Shown one piece after another: positions 36,469 through 46,086 of a stretch of 46,086 nt of DNA. The stretch comes from Candidatus Nomurabacteria bacterium RIFCSPLOWO2_01_FULL_33_24 (GTDB lineage: Bacteria > Patescibacteriota > Minisyncoccia > Phycocordibacterales > MFUP01), in NCBI GenBank assembly GCA_001785735.1, contig MFUP01000008.1, positions 1-46,086 on the forward strand. The letters run 5' to 3'. The first letter of the stretch is position 1; every line of letters begins with the position of its first letter. The translations under genes and the position numbers were made by a program. The notes beneath the pieces were generated by a model. The model searched no databases. It saw nothing but the letters and a program-made list of their open reading frames with translations, and was not told the origin of the DNA.

Positions 36469-38550
36469 ATGGTAAAAACAGGTATTGTTAACAAGGCAGT
36501 TAAAAAAAGATTAACTTTTCATGAAGCCAAAGAGGCTCTCAAAAATATTAAAAATATTTTAACAAAGGAACAATTTTTATTTTCAGGAGCGATCCTTCAA
36601 GAATCTAAGGCCTCCGGTTTTTATGGAGTTGTTTCTTTTAATTGTAAATCTACCTCAAAAAAAGCTCATGAATTTTTAATTTTTATGGGTTTTCCAAAAT
36701 CAAAAACTAGCTGTTCAAAAGGAAAAATAAGGTTGTTTCAATTAATTCCTGACAAAATTATCCACCCGAAAAAGAAACAATCAGACCAGTTTCTAAAAGG
36801 AAAAACTTTTCTTCAAACAAAGATAACTGAAGTAGAAGAGAAAAAAGAAGTTCCGTCACCAAAAAACAAAAGAGAAAAAATTCCAGCTGACTCTAAAACT
36901 TTTGAATATGCCAAAATGGTTGAAAACTTAATTGGGAATATATTTAAAAAATATAGCATCCCAATCATTTGGAGTAGTAACGTAACTCAAAAAGATTCAA
37001 AAACCACTGACAGCAAAAAATTCAGATTTTCTAAAAAGAGCCTGGTAGTCAGAGCAAAAAAAGCTTTAAGAAGGGCGGGATTTGATGATATTAGTGTCGC
37101 TGACAATAGTCAGCCAGCTACTAGTTTAAAAGAGGAAATTCACGAAATAGAAGTGTTGCTTATTATGCCAACAGAAAAGGGAGAAAAAAATAATTTAACT
37201 CCCGATCTTGAAATAGTTGAGATGGATGAAAAAAAAGAACAAATTTTTTCTCCTAGCGAATATTCACCAAAAAAAATTCTTCAGATTACTGGAAAAATGA
37301 GAGCAATGCAAATTTTAGATATCATTGAAAATAAACTCAATATTAAGAGTTTTGGGGAAAGTATTAATTCTTATTTGTCAGGAAAATTAGTATCTTATAA
37401 GACTGGATATATTAGGTTGAAATTTAAAATTGTTAACCCCAATGATTTTAGTGTTCAAAGTGTATTTGAGTTTTTTAGGCAACAGAAATTTGGAGCTTTT
37501 ATCAAAAATGATTTTCTCTATATTTCTTTGTGGGAAGGGCCATATTTAATCATCAATAGTCCAAACAAATTAAAAAAGGAAATTAATATGGAAAAAAAAG
37601 AAAATCCCATTATTCCCTCGCTGTATGAAGCCAGAAAAATGATTCGTGATATTGTTCGGAAAAGTACTTTTCGTTTCAATCTTGCTTTTCCGGTTTTTGA
37701 TTTTTCCAAGAACAACAAGAAAGATATTGGAATAGCAATGAAGTTTTCTAACAGAGAGGAGTTAGAACAGGTAAAAACTCTTTTTGACGAGAATCTTTTT
37801 AAGGTAATCTCGAATTCAGAAAGTTTATTGCTAAAAGTCTTGTGGTTATTTGAGGTTAATCTTCCCAAAATTCCTCAAGAAAAAAAAGGATATCCTTTAA
37901 AAGATGAAATTATCCGAGGAAAAAACTCAAATGAATTGATAACAATATTGAAAGATATTGTGAATAAAGAAAGAATTAAACTTTCTCGTCCTATTAGAAT
38001 TTTTTCAAGAGGGATAAAAATGAGAACCTTCAGAACAGGATCTGCTTACAGATTGAAAAATATATTAATAAAAAAAGGTTTTGATGCCAGAATAGCCAAA
38101 ACTAAAGGAATCATAGGAAAAGAATTGATTGTTAATATAATTTTACCAACTACAATGACGACTACCAGGCAAAGAGGGAAAGCTGTAATTATCCCAATCA
38201 AATCTCAAAAAAAGGATAAAAAAGCAAGAAAAAAAAGGAACTCCCCCCGGACTGAATCTGTTTTGGTTAAATCAATTAAAGAAGCAATCAAAAACGACCG
38301 CGAGCTTCAGGAAGAGATTTTAACAATTATAGATCAAGATTTAATTGAGAAAATTTCGCCGCCACCATTGGTTCCGGATCCAATGGTTTTTTTAAAAAAT
38401 ATCTTTAAAAAGGCAAAGGAAAATAATTTTTTTATCTCGTTTGAGTTAGGGGTAATTAAATTCCTTAAAAGTTCCGGAATAGTGACTTCTGAAGTTACTG
38501 GTCCAGAATTAGAAAACTTTCTAAAGGAAGTTACAAAGATGTCTTATTAA
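36469..38550 (+). CDS. Hypothetical protein with degenerate internal repeats
   Basis: 693-aa ORF with recurrent ~80-aa alpha/beta-like modules; no recognised family. Confidence 0.7.
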   Translation: MVKTGIVNKAVKKRLTFHEAKEALKNIKNILTKEQFLFSGAILQESKASGFYGVVSFNCKSTSKKAHEFLIFMGFPKSKTSCSKGKIRLFQLIPDKIIHPKKKQSDQFLKGKTFLQTKITEVEEKKEVPSPKNKREKIPADSKTFEYAKMVENLIGNIFKKYSIPIIWSSNVTQKDSKTTDSKKFRFSKKSLVVRAKKALRRAGFDDISVADNSQPATSLKEEIHEIEVLLIMPTEKGEKNNLTPDLEIVEMDEKKEQIFSPSEYSPKKILQITGKMRAMQILDIIENKLNIKSFGESINSYLSGKLVSYKTGYIRLKFKIVNPNDFSVQSVFEFFRQQKFGAFIKNDFLYISLWEGPYLIINSPNKLKKEINMEKKENPIIPSLYEARKMIRDIVRKSTFRFNLAFPVFDFSKNNKKDIGIAMKFSNREELEQVKTLFDENLFKVISNSESLLLKVLWLFEVNLPKIPQEKKGYPLKDEIIRGKNSNELITILKDIVNKERIKLSRPIRIFSRGIKMRTFRTGSAYRLKNILIKKGFDARIAKTKGIIGKELIVNIILPTTMTTTRQRGKAVIIPIKSQKKDKKARKKRNSPRTESVLVKSIKEAIKNDRELQEEILTIIDQDLIEKISPPPLVPDPMVFLKNIFKKAKENNFFISFELGVIKFLKSSGIVTSEVTGPELENFLKEVTKMSY

Positions 38551-38557
38551 AAGACAA

Positions 38558-38582
38558 GGCGCCCAATTCGGGTGCCTTTTTA
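38558..38582 (+). terminator. Intrinsic terminator
   Basis: GGCGCCC-AATTC-GGGTGCC-TTTTTATTTC. Confidence 0.8.
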
Positions 38583-38617
38583 TTTCTAATGAAGATATTT
38601 TGTGATAAAATCAAACC

Positions 38618-39166
38618 ATGGAAAGACAAGAAGCAACCCAAAGAAATATCCAAGAAAAATCAAAATTAAAAGGAAGAACTTTATTTATCATTTTGGCGGT
38701 TCTGGGGGCGGTAATAATGGGATATTTAATTTCTCTCCATTATACTAATCAAGCCAATTCTATCTGTGAATTTGGAGAGAAATTATCCTGTGATTTGGTT
38801 AATAAAAGTCATTACTCGGAAATATTAGGAATCCCTTTTTCTGTTTTGGGTTTTGTTTATTTTTTGGGAACTCTGGGGGCGGGGATTGGCTGGTATAACA
38901 GATTTACTCTCAAAAAAGTTATTTTCTTTTCAATTTTATTTCTCGGCCCCGCTCTCTATCTAACGGGAACTGAAATTTTTCTCATAAAAAGTTTTTGTCT
39001 TTTTTGTGAAATATCAAAAATTTTAATGATTAGCATTGTCATTAATTCCTACCTGGCCTTGAAACCAGAAAAATTTGATCATAAAGAACTAGTAGTTGGA
39101 ATGGTAATAGCGATATTTTTAGGAGGAGCTACTTACCTTCTTCATTCAATTACTTTGTTGAATTAA
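38618..39166 (+). CDS. VKOR family protein (second copy)
   Basis: CEFGEKLSCDLVNKSHYSEILGIPFSVLGFVYF and CLFC motif. Confidence 0.85.
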   Translation: MERQEATQRNIQEKSKLKGRTLFIILAVLGAVIMGYLISLHYTNQANSICEFGEKLSCDLVNKSHYSEILGIPFSVLGFVYFLGTLGAGIGWYNRFTLKKVIFFSILFLGPALYLTGTEIFLIKSFCLFCEISKILMISIVINSYLALKPEKFDHKELVVGMVIAIFLGGATYLLHSITLLN

Positions 39167-39728
39167 TTTTTTCTAATACTCTGGGGAGTTTTTTAAAGTC
39201 CTCGATAAGCACTTCTCTCATTGAGCCGTTATAAAGGGCAGCCGCTGGATGGTAAAGAGCCAGAAAAGTGTCTCCAATTTTTGTTTTCTTTTTTAAAATT
39301 TTTCCATGAACCTCGGAAATTTTTTCATTAGGAAAAAAGTTTTGAAGAGAATGTCGCCCAAGAAAAACAATCAACTTTGGATTAATAATTTTTATTTCTT
39401 CTTCTAGCCATTCAACACAAGACTCTTTTTCTTCAGGTAAGGGATCGCGATTATTAGGTGGGCGATATTTAACCACGTTGGTAATATAAATATCTTCCCG
39501 TTTCATTTTTATATCCTCCAGCATTTCGTTTAAAAATTTTCCGGCCGCTCCCACAAACGGTTTTCCTTGAAGATCTTCTTCTTTTCCGGGGGCTTCACCA
39601 ATAAAAATAATTTCTGAATCAGGGTTACCATGTCCGGGAACCCCCTGAGTAGCTTCTTCTTTTAATTGGCACTTACATTTTTTTAGCCATTTTTCATGAA
39701 CTTTTTCCAATTTTTCTTGTTTGGTCAT
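39150..39728 (-). CDS. Uracil-DNA glycosylase, family 4-like
   Basis: IIFIGEAPGKEEDLQGKPFVGAAGKFLNEML, ITNVVKYRPPNNRDPLPEE, LYHPAAAL. Confidence 0.85.
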   Translation of the reverse strand: MTKQEKLEKVHEKWLKKCKCQLKEEATQGVPGHGNPDSEIIFIGEAPGKEEDLQGKPFVGAAGKFLNEMLEDIKMKREDIYITNVVKYRPPNNRDPLPEEKESCVEWLEEEIKIINPKLIVFLGRHSLQNFFPNEKISEVHGKILKKKTKIGDTFLALYHPAAALYNGSMREVLIEDFKKLPRVLEKINSTK

Positions 39729-39750
39729 ATTATGGATTTTAATATATCTT

Positions 39751-41139
39751 TTAATAATCTTTGTAACAATTATTTTTTGCCAGAAACATTTCATAGTTTA
39801 ATTCTATTCCATGTTCACCACTTATTTCTACACAATTATTTTCTTTTTCTTCTATTAGGCAGAAGTTTTTGAACATTTCATGATATAAATTTTCTTGAAT
39901 ATCGGCAAGACAAGCATTTAGTGATTCATTTTTTTTCCTTAATTGGGCTTCCATTTCTGTTAAGTTAAAATATTTCTCAAGTCTTTTATTTTCATCTTTT
40001 ATAAATTCCAAGGTTTCTTTTAATGATTTTGACTTTGGGTGTAGCTCTAGAGCTTTTTTAAGGATGGCTATTGATTCTTGGTATTCTGCCATATACCACC
40101 GCGCTTTAGCTAATGGCCCATAACAAAAAGATTCTGGGCTTATCTTAATACATGTTTTTGCGGCCTCTATCGCCAAGTTATATTTTCCTAGATCAATATA
40201 GATATAAGATAAATGTCCATAAGCATAATTTGTTGGATCATATTTTATTGATTTTAATATATTTTCTAGAGCTTCATCTTGTTTCCCCATATAACTATAT
40301 CCATTTGCTATCCAATATAGAGCATAAGCCTCTTCCTTTTTATTATTGGCGACTAATAATGCCTCACTGGCTTTATTTTTCACTTGTTCACCAACATTAA
40401 AAAAGTAAGTTCTATTTTTTATAGAACCACTTAATTCGCCGGATCCAGCTTCTGATAATAAATGAAACAATCCTCTAGACTCAAGTATTTTAGCCTCATA
40501 GTTTGATCTTAGATTATTTAAACTTATTATTCCACCAAACAAAGCCAGAATTACGAAGAAAATAATAAGAACTTTATAACCAATATTTTTATTGAAAATA
40601 AATAAAAGAAAAGAAGATATTAAAAATAAAATACTAATTATAAATATTGTTTCTATAAAATCATAATAAACAAAATCAGTTTCAATGGCCTTTATTATAT
40701 CAAAAGTGTCTGAAAAGATAGGAAACTGAATTATTGGTCGTATGGGTGTAAAAGCGATAATCAGAGAAGAAATTAAATATGTGTGAAATACGTAAATCTG
40801 TTTTTTATTAAACTTTAAGTTTTTCAAAAAACTCAAAGTTGTTTCTATTGTTTGGTGAATATAATAATAAATACGTTTAGCGATAGAATAACCCACCACA
40901 AATGTTATTGTATAAATTCCAGCATTTTTTAGAATATCTAGTAATAATTTAAAATTGAATTTACTTATCTCGCTTACTACTATATTTTTCCAAACAGAAA
41001 TCAATATTGTGAAGACAACGATAATAAATACTAATATTGCCTCTATTGTCACAGCTTCTTTTAGACTGATATTTGGGCGAAGATTATTAGATTCTTCTAT
41101 TTTTTTAGTTATTCTTTTTTCATTTTCTCCTTTGATCAT
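39751..41139 (-). CDS. TPR-repeat membrane protein
   Basis: Several N-terminal TM segments, then TPR-like repeats (AYGHLSYIYIDLGKYNLAIEAAKTCIKISPES). Confidence 0.75.
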   Translation of the reverse strand: MIKGENEKRITKKIEESNNLRPNISLKEAVTIEAILVFIIVVFTILISVWKNIVVSEISKFNFKLLLDILKNAGIYTITFVVGYSIAKRIYYYIHQTIETTLSFLKNLKFNKKQIYVFHTYLISSLIIAFTPIRPIIQFPIFSDTFDIIKAIETDFVYYDFIETIFIISILFLISSFLLFIFNKNIGYKVLIIFFVILALFGGIISLNNLRSNYEAKILESRGLFHLLSEAGSGELSGSIKNRTYFFNVGEQVKNKASEALLVANNKKEEAYALYWIANGYSYMGKQDEALENILKSIKYDPTNYAYGHLSYIYIDLGKYNLAIEAAKTCIKISPESFCYGPLAKARWYMAEYQESIAILKKALELHPKSKSLKETLEFIKDENKRLEKYFNLTEMEAQLRKKNESLNACLADIQENLYHEMFKNFCLIEEKENNCVEISGEHGIELNYEMFLAKNNCYKDY

Positions 41140-41168
41140 AATTTAATTATATTATATAATAGGATTAT

Positions 41169-41396
41169 ATGAATCATTATGTTTGTACAGGAGGATGTGA
41201 TGAGGTCTCGGATAATCAAGGAGTTTGTCAAAATAAAAATTGTTTAAAAAACGGGCAACCCCTTCATAAGTGTGATTGTTCCGATAAAACCCATCATGGT
41301 CTTATTACTATTTGCCAAAAATGTGGCACTCTCTGTCGCACTAAAGGTGGTTGCGAGGTTGAATCTTTTAAATCTGAATTAGGATTAGGAGAATAA
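41169..41396 (+). CDS. Small Cys-rich (putative metal-binding) protein
   Basis: MNHYVCTGGCDEVSDNQGVCQNKNCLKNGQPLHKCDCSDKTHHG...CQKCGTLCRTKGGC; many paired Cys. Confidence 0.65.
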   Translation: MNHYVCTGGCDEVSDNQGVCQNKNCLKNGQPLHKCDCSDKTHHGLITICQKCGTLCRTKGGCEVESFKSELGLGE

Positions 41397-41397
41397 T

Positions 41398-41619
41398 ATG
41401 TTTAAAAAATTTTTAATGAAACAAATGCTGAAACAACAGATGAAAAATGTTCCTAAAGATCAGCAGGAAAAAATATTAAAATTAGTTTCCGAGAACCCGG
41501 AGCTTTTTCAGAAAATAGGGAGTGAAGTCCAAGAGAAAATGAAACAAGGAAAAGATCAGATGACGGCTACCATAGAAGTAATGAAAGCTCATCAGGATGA
41601 ACTTAAGGGAATAATGTAA
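41398..41619 (+). CDS. Small hypothetical protein
   Basis: 73-aa ORF 2 bp after the Cys-rich gene, followed by a terminator. Confidence 0.55.
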   Translation: MFKKFLMKQMLKQQMKNVPKDQQEKILKLVSENPELFQKIGSEVQEKMKQGKDQMTATIEVMKAHQDELKGIM

Positions 41620-41636
41620 ACTTCTTCAACTTTTTT

Positions 41637-41667
41637 AAAATGCCACACCAAAAAAGTGTGGCATTTT
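41637..41667 (+). terminator. Intrinsic terminator
   Basis: AAAATGCCACAC-CAAAAAA-GTGTGGCATTTT. Confidence 0.9.
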
Positions 41668-41898
41668 TCTGCTCCTTTTTATTTGAAAATAACTATATTT
41701 CTGATATATTCTTACCATATCTCTCAAAATTGAAATTGTCAAGGTGTAAAAAATAATTTTTATTTTGATAAAACTAAAGCAATTCTTTTTACTCTTACAA
41801 TAAAAATTTCACCAAATAAACATTCTCACTATAAATATAAATTGAAATAACAAGGGTTTCGTTTTACACTTTTATGTGTTAAAATATATGGGTTATTT

Positions 41899-44800
41899 AT
41901 GAAAATTAAGACAGAAAACCAAACATTAGAACCCAAAGAACAAGTTTCTCAATTTGAAGTGAATTTAAATTCAGAAAATAAAGAAGAAGAAGAAAAGGAT
42001 GTATTAGAAAAAGAAATTGAAAGAGAGATTGATCCAATTTTAGAAGTGCTTTGTCCAGAAGGGGAAGATTTTGATGTTTATAGAGAAAAAATACTTAACG
42101 AATTGTTTAATGACGCAGAAAAAATAAAAGTTATTCAGAATAAATTATATCAGAACTCAAAAGATTTTGTTGCCAATGCCAAACATATCTTAACCTCGCG
42201 ACTTCGCGCTGTTCTGGAGGATATTAATAAAAGTGTCGCCCATAATATGTCTATCGAAGATCAGGAAAAGAAAGATAATGCCATAAGAGCAAAAGCCGGA
42301 TTGCTTATTTCTGGGGAGGAGCTACCTGAATTTGCAAGACAACATTATGGATTGAGCTATTTAGACTCAAAACCCGAAAAGCTTATCAAAAAAAATATTG
42401 AAAAGTATATGGCTGAGTATAATACTAAAAAAATTGAAATAATTTTAGATAATCTGCATTCTTCTTATAAAATACCTAAAGAAAAAGATTTGCCAAATAA
42501 TATATTGCCAAGGTTAAATAATAGTTTTAATTACCAAGAGAAAATACAGGAAGAAGTGCTTCGTGGAAAGTTGCCATATTCAATTTTTTCTGGAAATCAA
42601 AATTTTTCTGGTTATACTCAAGATTTTGAAAAAAATGAGCTATTCAAAAAATTTATTCCAAAACTTCATTATAATCGAGATGTCATTAAGAGAATACGGT
42701 CAAATCAAACTTTTTTTGCTATAGCGATTAAAGAAAATACCCCTGAAGCCCAAATGATACAAAAGGTACTAGATATGGAAAACGACTATGAGGTAAATGA
42801 CTTACTAGGTGAAGAAATGAGCGATGAAGAGGTTTTAAGAACTTCAAATTTTGTTAAAGAAAAGGAAAAAGAAAATATTTTTTCACTTGATTATCATTCT
42901 CAGAGAATTCTTTTTAGGATTTTTACTGTAGAAGATTTTAAATATTTAATAAATGAAAAGAATACAGATTTGAATTATCTTTTTCCTGAAAATTTACCCA
43001 TTGAAAGTAAACCAGAGATTCGAAAATATTTTAAGGAATTATGGAAAAGTCATATTTCAGAGTTGAATTTTAATAGCTCAAACAATTCATATAATACAAG
43101 TGAAAACATGAAGAAAGTTTATTCGTGTTTTAGTTTGGATGATTTTGAAGAATTTTTTCTTAAAAACATTCCAATAAACACAGATTTAGTCAACACAGAA
43201 ATGCTGACAGGATTACTTAATTCCCCAAATATTACTGCATCCAAAAAACTCAGATCTGCATTAGAGACAAAACTAGCGAATGACTTAAATAGAAAATATA
43301 TTTCCAGCACAAATGAAACTCTTATAGAAGAAGGAGCATTTCGGAAAGAATTTTTAGAACAGCCAGGAATAAAAGAAAAAGGTTTTGAAATGTTAAAAAC
43401 AAAACTTAAAGGAGGAAACTTGGATGATTCTATAAAAATATTAACACTACTTCCTGTAGAGAAGGCCAGCCTTGATTCAGAAGAAATCAGAGAACTAGCA
43501 ATAGAAGGAATTACAAAATTGAAATTAGATGGTTGGCATGACCTTAACTCTTCATATCTCGAAAACCATTATTCAAAAGTGAGAAAAATATCAGAATATA
43601 TTAAAATCCCAGAATATTTTTTAAAATCAGAAGAAGTAATAAACAATATTAAAACTTCTAAAATTGAGAGTATTAAGATTGTGGGGAAAAAAATAATTAG
43701 GCAAGTTTTTAATTCTTCAGAGCCGGAGGTTATTTATGAAAAAATACTTGAGCGTTTAGAAGAGATAAAAGATTATAAAAAAATAATTACAAACGAAGAT
43801 TGGCTTATCCTGTATCTTTCCAAATTTGAAGAACATGGAACTTTAGAAGAAAAAAAAGAGTTCGCAACTTTTATAGAAAAGATTTCAGAAAATGTGCCTC
43901 ATGATTTTGCGTGGAAAAACTTCAAGTATCTTTATGAAAAATTTAGTGTGTTATCCAGCGTTGAAATGGAAAGACAAAGAATTTTCATTCAGAAACTTGT
44001 ACCACACCTTTCCTCTGTTTTTTTAAAAAACATTTCATTTCCTAAAGCATTTGAACAGTTTTTATCATATACATCAGAACAACAAGATCAATTATTTAAT
44101 GTATTAAAAGAAAATCCTTCTTTTAATACTATTGATTTCTTAAAAAATAATTGGATGGAAAATCTTATAATTTATGTGAATGATGTTGAAGAAGCAGAGA
44201 ATTTAATATCAAAAGATGAAGAGAGAAAGAAAAAAGTTATAGAATTATTTTTAGGTGAATATAAGAATATTGCTCTTGATGGTATGAGTGGAGAATGGAA
44301 GAATTTTTTAAAAAGTAAAGATAAATTTTTCCCCCCAGGTATTTTTTTGATAAGTAAATTAATTAAGAATGTTGGTGGAGCGGGCAATTTAAAACACGTT
44401 GAATCACTTGGAAATCTTATATATCAGATGAATATTATTTTACAAAATCCCAAAACGACAGAAAAGACAAAGAATGAGATAAGAAGCTTATTATCAGAAC
44501 AAGAAAAAAAGTTTGAAAAAGAAAAATGGTCGCAAGATGACTGTTCAGAATTTTATAATCTCTCTCGGGATATTATGGAAGCGGCTCCGAGCTTATATAC
44601 TGCTTTTTCTCCAATATTTAAGCAAATGTCTCCAAAAGATATGAAAACTTTTATGAAAGAAGTTTTTCCATTTTATCAAGCGCAATTGGTAATTATTCAG
44701 GAAATTAGTGATGATGATGTTAAATATAAACCTAAAGAGCTTGTCAATGTTCGACAATCTTTAAAAGATATAGCAGAAAAAATGAAGCAATCTTTTGAAG

Positions 44801-46086
44801 ATAGGAAAAATATTTTTAATGAAGAAAGATCTCGACTTTTAGAAATTGTAAAAAGTGGTTTTAAGGATCGTTTTGGTCTTATTAAAATTCCAGAAGAATT
44901 TAGTAAAGATAATTTACGATCTATTCAAAATTGTATTCGATATATTGGCAATATTAGTGAGCGAAACATTAAAAGAGAAACAGTTATTGCATTTTATCTT
45001 GGCCTCGAACTTAATGATGAATGGGATGCATTTCGTCAAGGGAAAGAAATAAAACTTGAAGATTATTTTTCAGGGAAACAACTTGATTTAATTAGACCAT
45101 TAGTAGAGGAAAAAATGAAAGGCTATAAAATACTTGAAGAAACTTTAAGTATTTCAAAAGAACAGATGCCAAGATTTCAAGAAATACTGCAAGAAGATAC
45201 CATTAGTAATATGATGGGAAATATCCAAACCATTGATGTTAAATTAGGAAATGCAAAACGAAACATTGAAGAACTGGCTGATCTGGACATCTATCCCAAT
45301 CAGCAGGATAAAGATATCCTTGCCCTTCTTTTGAAAGAAGGAAAAATTGTCGGAGGAGTGTTGGCAAAAACATTTAGTAAAGTATCTGGCAAAAAAATAG
45401 AAATGACCCAAGTCGAAAAAGTGATCCAAATAGAGATAGCAAAAATATTTGGAGTAAGTCTATGGAATGCGGAGCAAGTGAAGAGAATACAAGATGCAAT
45501 TCAACCGTTTAGTTTGATTGCCAATATGATAAATAAAATGGAGGAAGAAAAAGTAGATGAAAATATAGAAGAGCTTCAAAAAAGACTCATTCCCCCTAAT
45601 AAAATTATAGAGATATTTAATCATCTTGGTGAAGAATTTAAACAAGAATCTGGCGCTATGGCATTATCTAAGGATATTACTTATCTTGAAAATTTGATAG
45701 TAAAAGATGATAAGAAAATAACCCCAGAAGAAAAAGCGGAAGTCCAATCTTACTTAGATGCGATAAAAGAAAAAATGAAAGATCTTGAAAATATACTTGA
45801 TAAAGTGAGAGAATATTTTAATAAAATAAAAAAAAGTGCTCATTTAGAAAATCATGAACTTTTAAAGAATCGTTTAGCTGATATTGAGAAGATTATCTAT
45901 TCGACAGATTCTAATGCAATGATTGTAAGTCATATGACAAAAAATTTGAATTTGATTATTGAAAATATGCGTGCCTGTCTTGGGTGTATGAGAAAAGAAA
46001 CAAACAATGACACAAATCTTGCTTTTAGCGATTATAATAAATTTTACATGATGAATCAGGGAGAGAAAGAAAAGGGTAGTATTTCA
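41899..46086 (+). CDS. Giant hypothetical protein, 3' truncated by window edge (at least 1396 codons)
   Basis: Frame from ATG at 41899 ends in frame at 46086 (4188 nt). Absent from the ORF track because no stop is reached; I read the first ~380 codons and the last part by eye. Contains RACLGCMRKETNNDTNLAFSDYNKFY near the right end. Confidence 0.8.
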   Translation, partial: MKIKTENQTLEPKEQVSQFEVNLNSENKEEEEKDVLEKEIEREIDPILEVLCPEGEDFDVYREKILNELFNDAEKIKVIQNKLYQNSKDFVANAKHILTSRLRAVLEDINKSVAHNMSIEDQEKKDNAIRAKAGLLISGEELPEFARQHYGLSYLDSKPEKLIKKNIEKYMAEYNTKKIEIILDNLHSSYKIPKEKDLPNNILPRLNNSFNYQEKIQEEVLRGKLPYSIFSGNQNFSGYTQDFEKNELFKKFIPKLHYNRDVIKRIRSNQTFFAIAIKENTPEAQMIQKVLDMENDYEVNDLLGEEMSDEEVLRTSNFVKEKEKENIFSLDYHSQRILFRIFTVEDFKYLINEKNTDLNYLFPENLPIESKPEIRKYFKELWKSHISELNFNSSNNSYNTSENMKKVYSCFSLDDFEEFFLKNIPINTDLVNTEMLTGLLNSPNITASKKLRSALETKLANDLNRKYISSTNETLIEEGAFRKEFLEQPGIKEKGFEMLKTKLKGGNLDDSIKILTLLPVEKASLDSEEIRELAIEGITKLKLDGWHDLNSSYLENHYSKVRKISEYIKIPEYFLKSEEVINNIKTSKIESIKIVGKKIIRQVFNSSEPEVIYEKILERLEEIKDYKKIITNEDWLILYLSKFEEHGTLEEKKEFATFIEKISENVPHDFAWKNFKYLYEKFSVLSSVEMERQRIFIQKLVPHLSSVFLKNISFPKAFEQFLSYTSEQQDQLFNVLKENPSFNTIDFLKNNWMENLIIYVNDVEEAENLISKDEERKKKVIELFLGEYKNIALDGMSGEWKNFLKSKDKFFPPGIFLISKLIKNVGGAGNLKHVESLGNLIYQMNIILQNPKTTEKTKNEIRSLLSEQEKKFEKEKWSQDDCSEFYNLSRDIMEAAPSLYTAFSPIFKQMSPKDMKTFMKEVFPFYQAQLVIIQEISDDDVKYKPKELVNVRQSLKDIAEKMKQSFEDRKNIFNEERSRLLEIVKSGFKDRFGLIKIPEEFSKDNLRSIQNCIRYIGNISERNIKRETVIAFYLGLELNDEWDAFRQGKEIKLEDYFSGKQLDLIRPLVEEKMKGYKILEETLSISKEQMPRFQEILQEDTISNMMGNIQTIDVKLGNAKRNIEELADLDIYPNQQDKDILALLLKEGKIVGGVLAKTFSKVSGKKIEMTQVEKVIQIEIAKIFGVSLWNAEQVKRIQDAIQPFSLIANMINKMEEEKVDENIEELQKRLIPPNKIIEIFNHLGEEFKQESGAMALSKDITYLENLIVKDDKKITPEEKAEVQSYLDAIKEKMKDLENILDKVREYFNKIKKSAHLENHELLKNRLADIEKIIYSTDSNAMIVSHMTKNLNLIIENMRACLGCMRKETNNDTNLAFSDYNKFYMMNQGEKEKGSIS

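Noticed and set aside
43119-45645. Several antisense or out-of-frame ORFs (60-71 aa) inside the giant ORF
   Set aside because: Overlap an open, coherent coding frame; consistent with chance ORFs in AT-rich DNA.

Overview
46 kb of a low-GC bacterial chromosome. Gene content and reduced protein architectures suggest Patescibacteria/CPR: PheS without its N-terminal coiled coil, PheT without the EMAP/OB domain, ThrRS without TGS, a VirD4-like ATPase, DUF5667 and LTD proteins. Core genes present are pheS-pheT, gyrB, thrS, rpmF, a nusB-Nudix fusion, rnc, a short SMC, rnr, rpsP, khpA and trmD. Accessory content includes a truncated IS110 remnant joined to a truncated zinc-ribbon gene, a run of four zinc-ribbon proteins, one tRNA-Ser(GGA), two VKOR proteins, a D-Ala-D-Ala carboxypeptidase-CapA-CapA fusion, a PaaX/Cas2-like gene between two related palindromes, an ECF sigma/DUF5667 pair, a P-type ATPase, a family-4-type UDG and a giant ORF running off the right edge. 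The best candidates for something undescribed are: (1) the wHTH-Cas2-like gene bracketed by related palindromes at 26126-26720; (2) a promoter-like sequence whose -35/-10 spacer is a (GA)n microsatellite at 25384-25416, a possible phase-variable switch; (3) a four-segment attenuator-like leader with a strong promoter and a 35-codon ORF upstream of a GNAT gene at 8631-8828; (4) a roughly 340-bp, highly structured, putatively transcribed region downstream of tRNA-Ser. Everything was read by eye. No homology search, covariance model or folding program was run, so family names are motif-based recognition.
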